Source: CAZERT01 sp964630015 (GTDB lineage: Bacteria > Patescibacteriota > Microgenomatia > UBA10105 > UBA927). From it: a DNA stretch of 16,530 nucleotides. Under the pieces are notes generated by a model that had not been told where the DNA came from, searched no databases, and saw only the letters and a program-made list of their open reading frames with translations. Location of the stretch: positions 1-16,530 of the forward strand of contig CAZVTJ010000017.1 of NCBI GenBank assembly GCA_964630015.1. Direction: 5' to 3'. Made by a program: the position numbers and the translations under genes. Below, piece after piece: positions 15,052-16,530 of this stretch (within the stretch, counting starts at the first letter, position 1; every line of letters starts with the position of its first letter).

Positions 15052-16113
15052 ATGAAAATTCTCGCAATCGAATCATCGTGCGACGAAACGTCCGTTGCGG
15101 TTGTGGAAAACGGCACAAAAATCCATGCCAATGTCATTGCATCGTCACAGGCAATGTATCAAAAATACGGCGGGATACTTCCGGAAGTTGCATCGCGGGA
15201 GCAGCAAAAAGCCATCATACCGGTCCTTGAGGAGGCTCTCACACAGGCATTTGGACACCACGAACGATCACCGGTGGAAACAATCAAATCGGAAATCGAA
15301 GCCATAGCCGTTACTGTTGGACCGGGCCTTATCGGATCACTGCTGATGGGTGTTGAAGCCGCAAAAACAATTGCGGTTATGACCCAAAAACCCATTCTTC
15401 CCGTCAATCACGTTCTTGCGCATATGTATGCAAATTTTTTGGAAGATCCGGATTCACAACAAGCACCCATCCGATTTCCTGCGATTTCCCTCGTCGTATC
15501 CGGCGGTCATACGGAATTATTCTTCATGAAGAACGAAAAAACACTCCTATGGCTTGGCGGGACAATCGATGATGCGGCAGGGGAAGCGTTTGATAAAACG
15601 GCACGGTTATTGGGATTCGGATCAGGGGGCGGCATTGCAATCCAGGAAGCGGCCAAACAGTATACCGGTTCACCGAAGTTCCAAAAAAAATTACCGCGGC
15701 CGCTCCTTCATGATGGCACCCTCAACTTTTCGTTTTCCGGTCTGAAAACGGCAGTGCTTCGGGAGTGGAATAATGAAAAAAATCATTCGGAGGAATATGT
15801 CAATGCGTTTGCCCATGAAATCCAGGAAGCAATCTGTGATGTGTTGGTTGCAAAAACGAAATCAGCTGCACAGACGTATGGCGTTTCGTCCATCCTTCTT
15901 TCCGGCGGGGTATCGGCAAACATGCGTCTGCGTGAGTCCATTAACACAATGGTTAAAACGGATCTTCCCGGGTGCACACTCCATATTCCGCGGGTTGCGT
16001 TCTGTACGGATAATGCGGCATATATCGGTTCCTATGCATTTTTCCGCGCACAACCTGTGCCGGTGGAAACACTTGATGCGCTACCCGATTTGTCACCGGA
16101 AGTATCCGGGTAA
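15052..16113 (+). CDS. tsaD: tRNA N6-adenosine threonylcarbamoyltransferase TsaD
   Basis: The 353-residue protein belongs to the Kae1/TsaD/Gcp family. With TsaB, TsaE and TsaC it transfers the threonylcarbamoyl group to A37 of ANN-decoding tRNAs. Signatures are ILAIESSCDETSVAVV (3-18), GGILPEVASREQ (40-51), VTVGPGLIGSLLMG (87-100), the metal histidines in PVNHVLAHMYA (H120, H124), VVSGGHTEL (148-156), DDAAGEAFDKTARLLG (173-188), FSFSGLKTA, LLSGGVSANMRLR (282-294) and FCTDNAAYIG with D320. One variation is GSGGGIAIQEAA where PGGPxIE is more usual. It starts at the first ATG, just after the extended -10. A misleading longer frame runs through the Ns and is ignored. The gene ends directly against idi. 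tsaB and tsaE are not in the window. Confidence 0.97.
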   Translation: MKILAIESSCDETSVAVVENGTKIHANVIASSQAMYQKYGGILPEVASREQQKAIIPVLEEALTQAFGHHERSPVETIKSEIEAIAVTVGPGLIGSLLMGVEAAKTIAVMTQKPILPVNHVLAHMYANFLEDPDSQQAPIRFPAISLVVSGGHTELFFMKNEKTLLWLGGTIDDAAGEAFDKTARLLGFGSGGGIAIQEAAKQYTGSPKFQKKLPRPLLHDGTLNFSFSGLKTAVLREWNNEKNHSEEYVNAFAHEIQEAICDVLVAKTKSAAQTYGVSSILLSGGVSANMRLRESINTMVKTDLPGCTLHIPRVAFCTDNAAYIGSYAFFRAQPVPVETLDALPDLSPEVSG

Positions 16114-16530
16114 TTACGGGGTAAAGAGTTTTGCTTCTTCGCGTGACCAGGGACTATACACATCCGGATTATGTTCAATTTCCGACAAAAACGTTTTCCA
16201 GGGCATCCATTCCCATCCGTCAATTTCATCCGGATTGGGAGTCGGATCAGAGTTGGAATATGCCAAAAATACGGGACAGATTTCATTCTCCACTATGCCG
16301 TTACTATCCGCAAAACGATACCGGTACTGTGCCGCCCGGCGGATACCAAGACCTTCATATCCGAGTTCGTCGAATAATCGTCTTTTCACCGCATCTTCGT
16401 ACGATTCCCCGGGCGACGGATGACCGCAAACGGAATTTGTCCACACACCGGGAAACGTTTTTTTCCGTGCTGACCGTTGGGTAAGAAGCAGTTCGTTGTT
16501 TTTGTTGAACACAAATACGGAAAATCCGCG
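16114..16530 (-). CDS. idi: Isopentenyl-diphosphate delta-isomerase type I, 5' truncated
   Basis: This frame runs off the right edge, leaving about 138 C-terminal residues of a family whose E. coli member has 182. It interconverts IPP and DMAPP, the building blocks of polyprenol, in the cytoplasm. The Nudix-like fold is shown by GFSVFVFNKNNELLLTQRS, KKTFPGVWTNSVCGHP (catalytic Cys and metal-binding His), GESYEDAVKRRLFDELG, ENEICPVFLA (metal and catalytic Glu residues) and IDGWEWMPW (active-site Trp). A GTG at 16512 is inside the conserved beta-strand and cannot be the true start. It converges on tsaD with zero bases between the stop codons. It would help supply polyprenyl carriers used by the WecA-like and UbiA-like enzymes. 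Confidence 0.93.
   Translation of the reverse strand, partial: RGFSVFVFNKNNELLLTQRSARKKTFPGVWTNSVCGHPSPGESYEDAVKRRLFDELGYEGLGIRRAAQYRYRFADSNGIVENEICPVFLAYSNSDPTPNPDEIDGWEWMPWKTFLSEIEHNPDVYSPWSREEAKLFTP

Overview
The window looks like a piece of a mid-GC bacterial genome, most plausibly from the Candidate Phyla Radiation (Patescibacteria), perhaps a Microgenomates-type lineage. This is an inference from several traits: compact gene packing with ATGA overlaps, several genes without a Shine-Dalgarno site that sit directly behind a -10 box, a very divergent WecA/MraY-like transferase, an orphan membrane-anchored solute-binding protein, and PEGA/SH3 and VanW/G5 envelope proteins. TGA is used only as a stop, so the genetic code is the standard bacterial one and not the code-25 variant. 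No rRNA, tRNA, CRISPR array, IS element or phage gene was seen. There is no gene-free stretch longer than about 300 bases; the longest are the 197-base groES upstream region and the interval holding a 100-N assembly gap.

Left part (3-7009, plus strand). A truncated GT87-like membrane glycosyltransferase overlaps dtd (D-aminoacyl-tRNA deacylase). tatD (metal-dependent deoxyribonuclease family) follows. Next comes an envelope-glycan block: a processive-type GT2 glycosyltransferase, a GT39-like GT-C glycosyltransferase, a small three-helix membrane protein, a WecA/MraY-like polyprenyl-phosphate sugar-phosphate transferase with unusual active-site residues, and a UbiA protein of the decaprenyl-phosphate phosphoribosyltransferase type. 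Together they suggest synthesis of lipid-linked sugar donors and their use at the membrane. An IPP isomerase gene (idi) at the far right edge fits the same polyprenol theme.

Middle part (7034-13393, minus strand). In transcription order: an orphan membrane-anchored ABC-type solute-binding protein, groES-groEL, a SAM methyltransferase translationally coupled to an alpha/beta hydrolase, and a membrane-anchored PEGA-PEGA-SH3 protein. groESL has a near-consensus sigma-70 promoter (TTGACA, 17 bp, TAAAAT). Its -10 overlaps a CIRCE-like inverted repeat with the correct 9-nt spacer but a symmetric base swap in both half-sites, a possible HrcA operator variant.

Right part (13421-16530). A VanW/G5 protein is divergent from the solute-binding protein, with only 27 bp between the two start codons. 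Its stop overlaps the start of an ORF interrupted by a 100-N scaffold gap. After the gap come the last codons of a gene resembling the end of a cytidylyltransferase-fold enzyme, then tsaD (tRNA t6A synthesis). The 5'-truncated idi gene converges on tsaD with no base between the two stop codons.

The most unusual signals are the CIRCE variant, the recurring extended -10 (TGATACAAT type) 5-9 nt before start codons, which implies leaderless transcripts, the overlapping divergent promoters near 13.4 kb, and the WecA-like enzyme that lacks several canonical catalytic residues. I found no evidence for a wholly new defence or mobile system.
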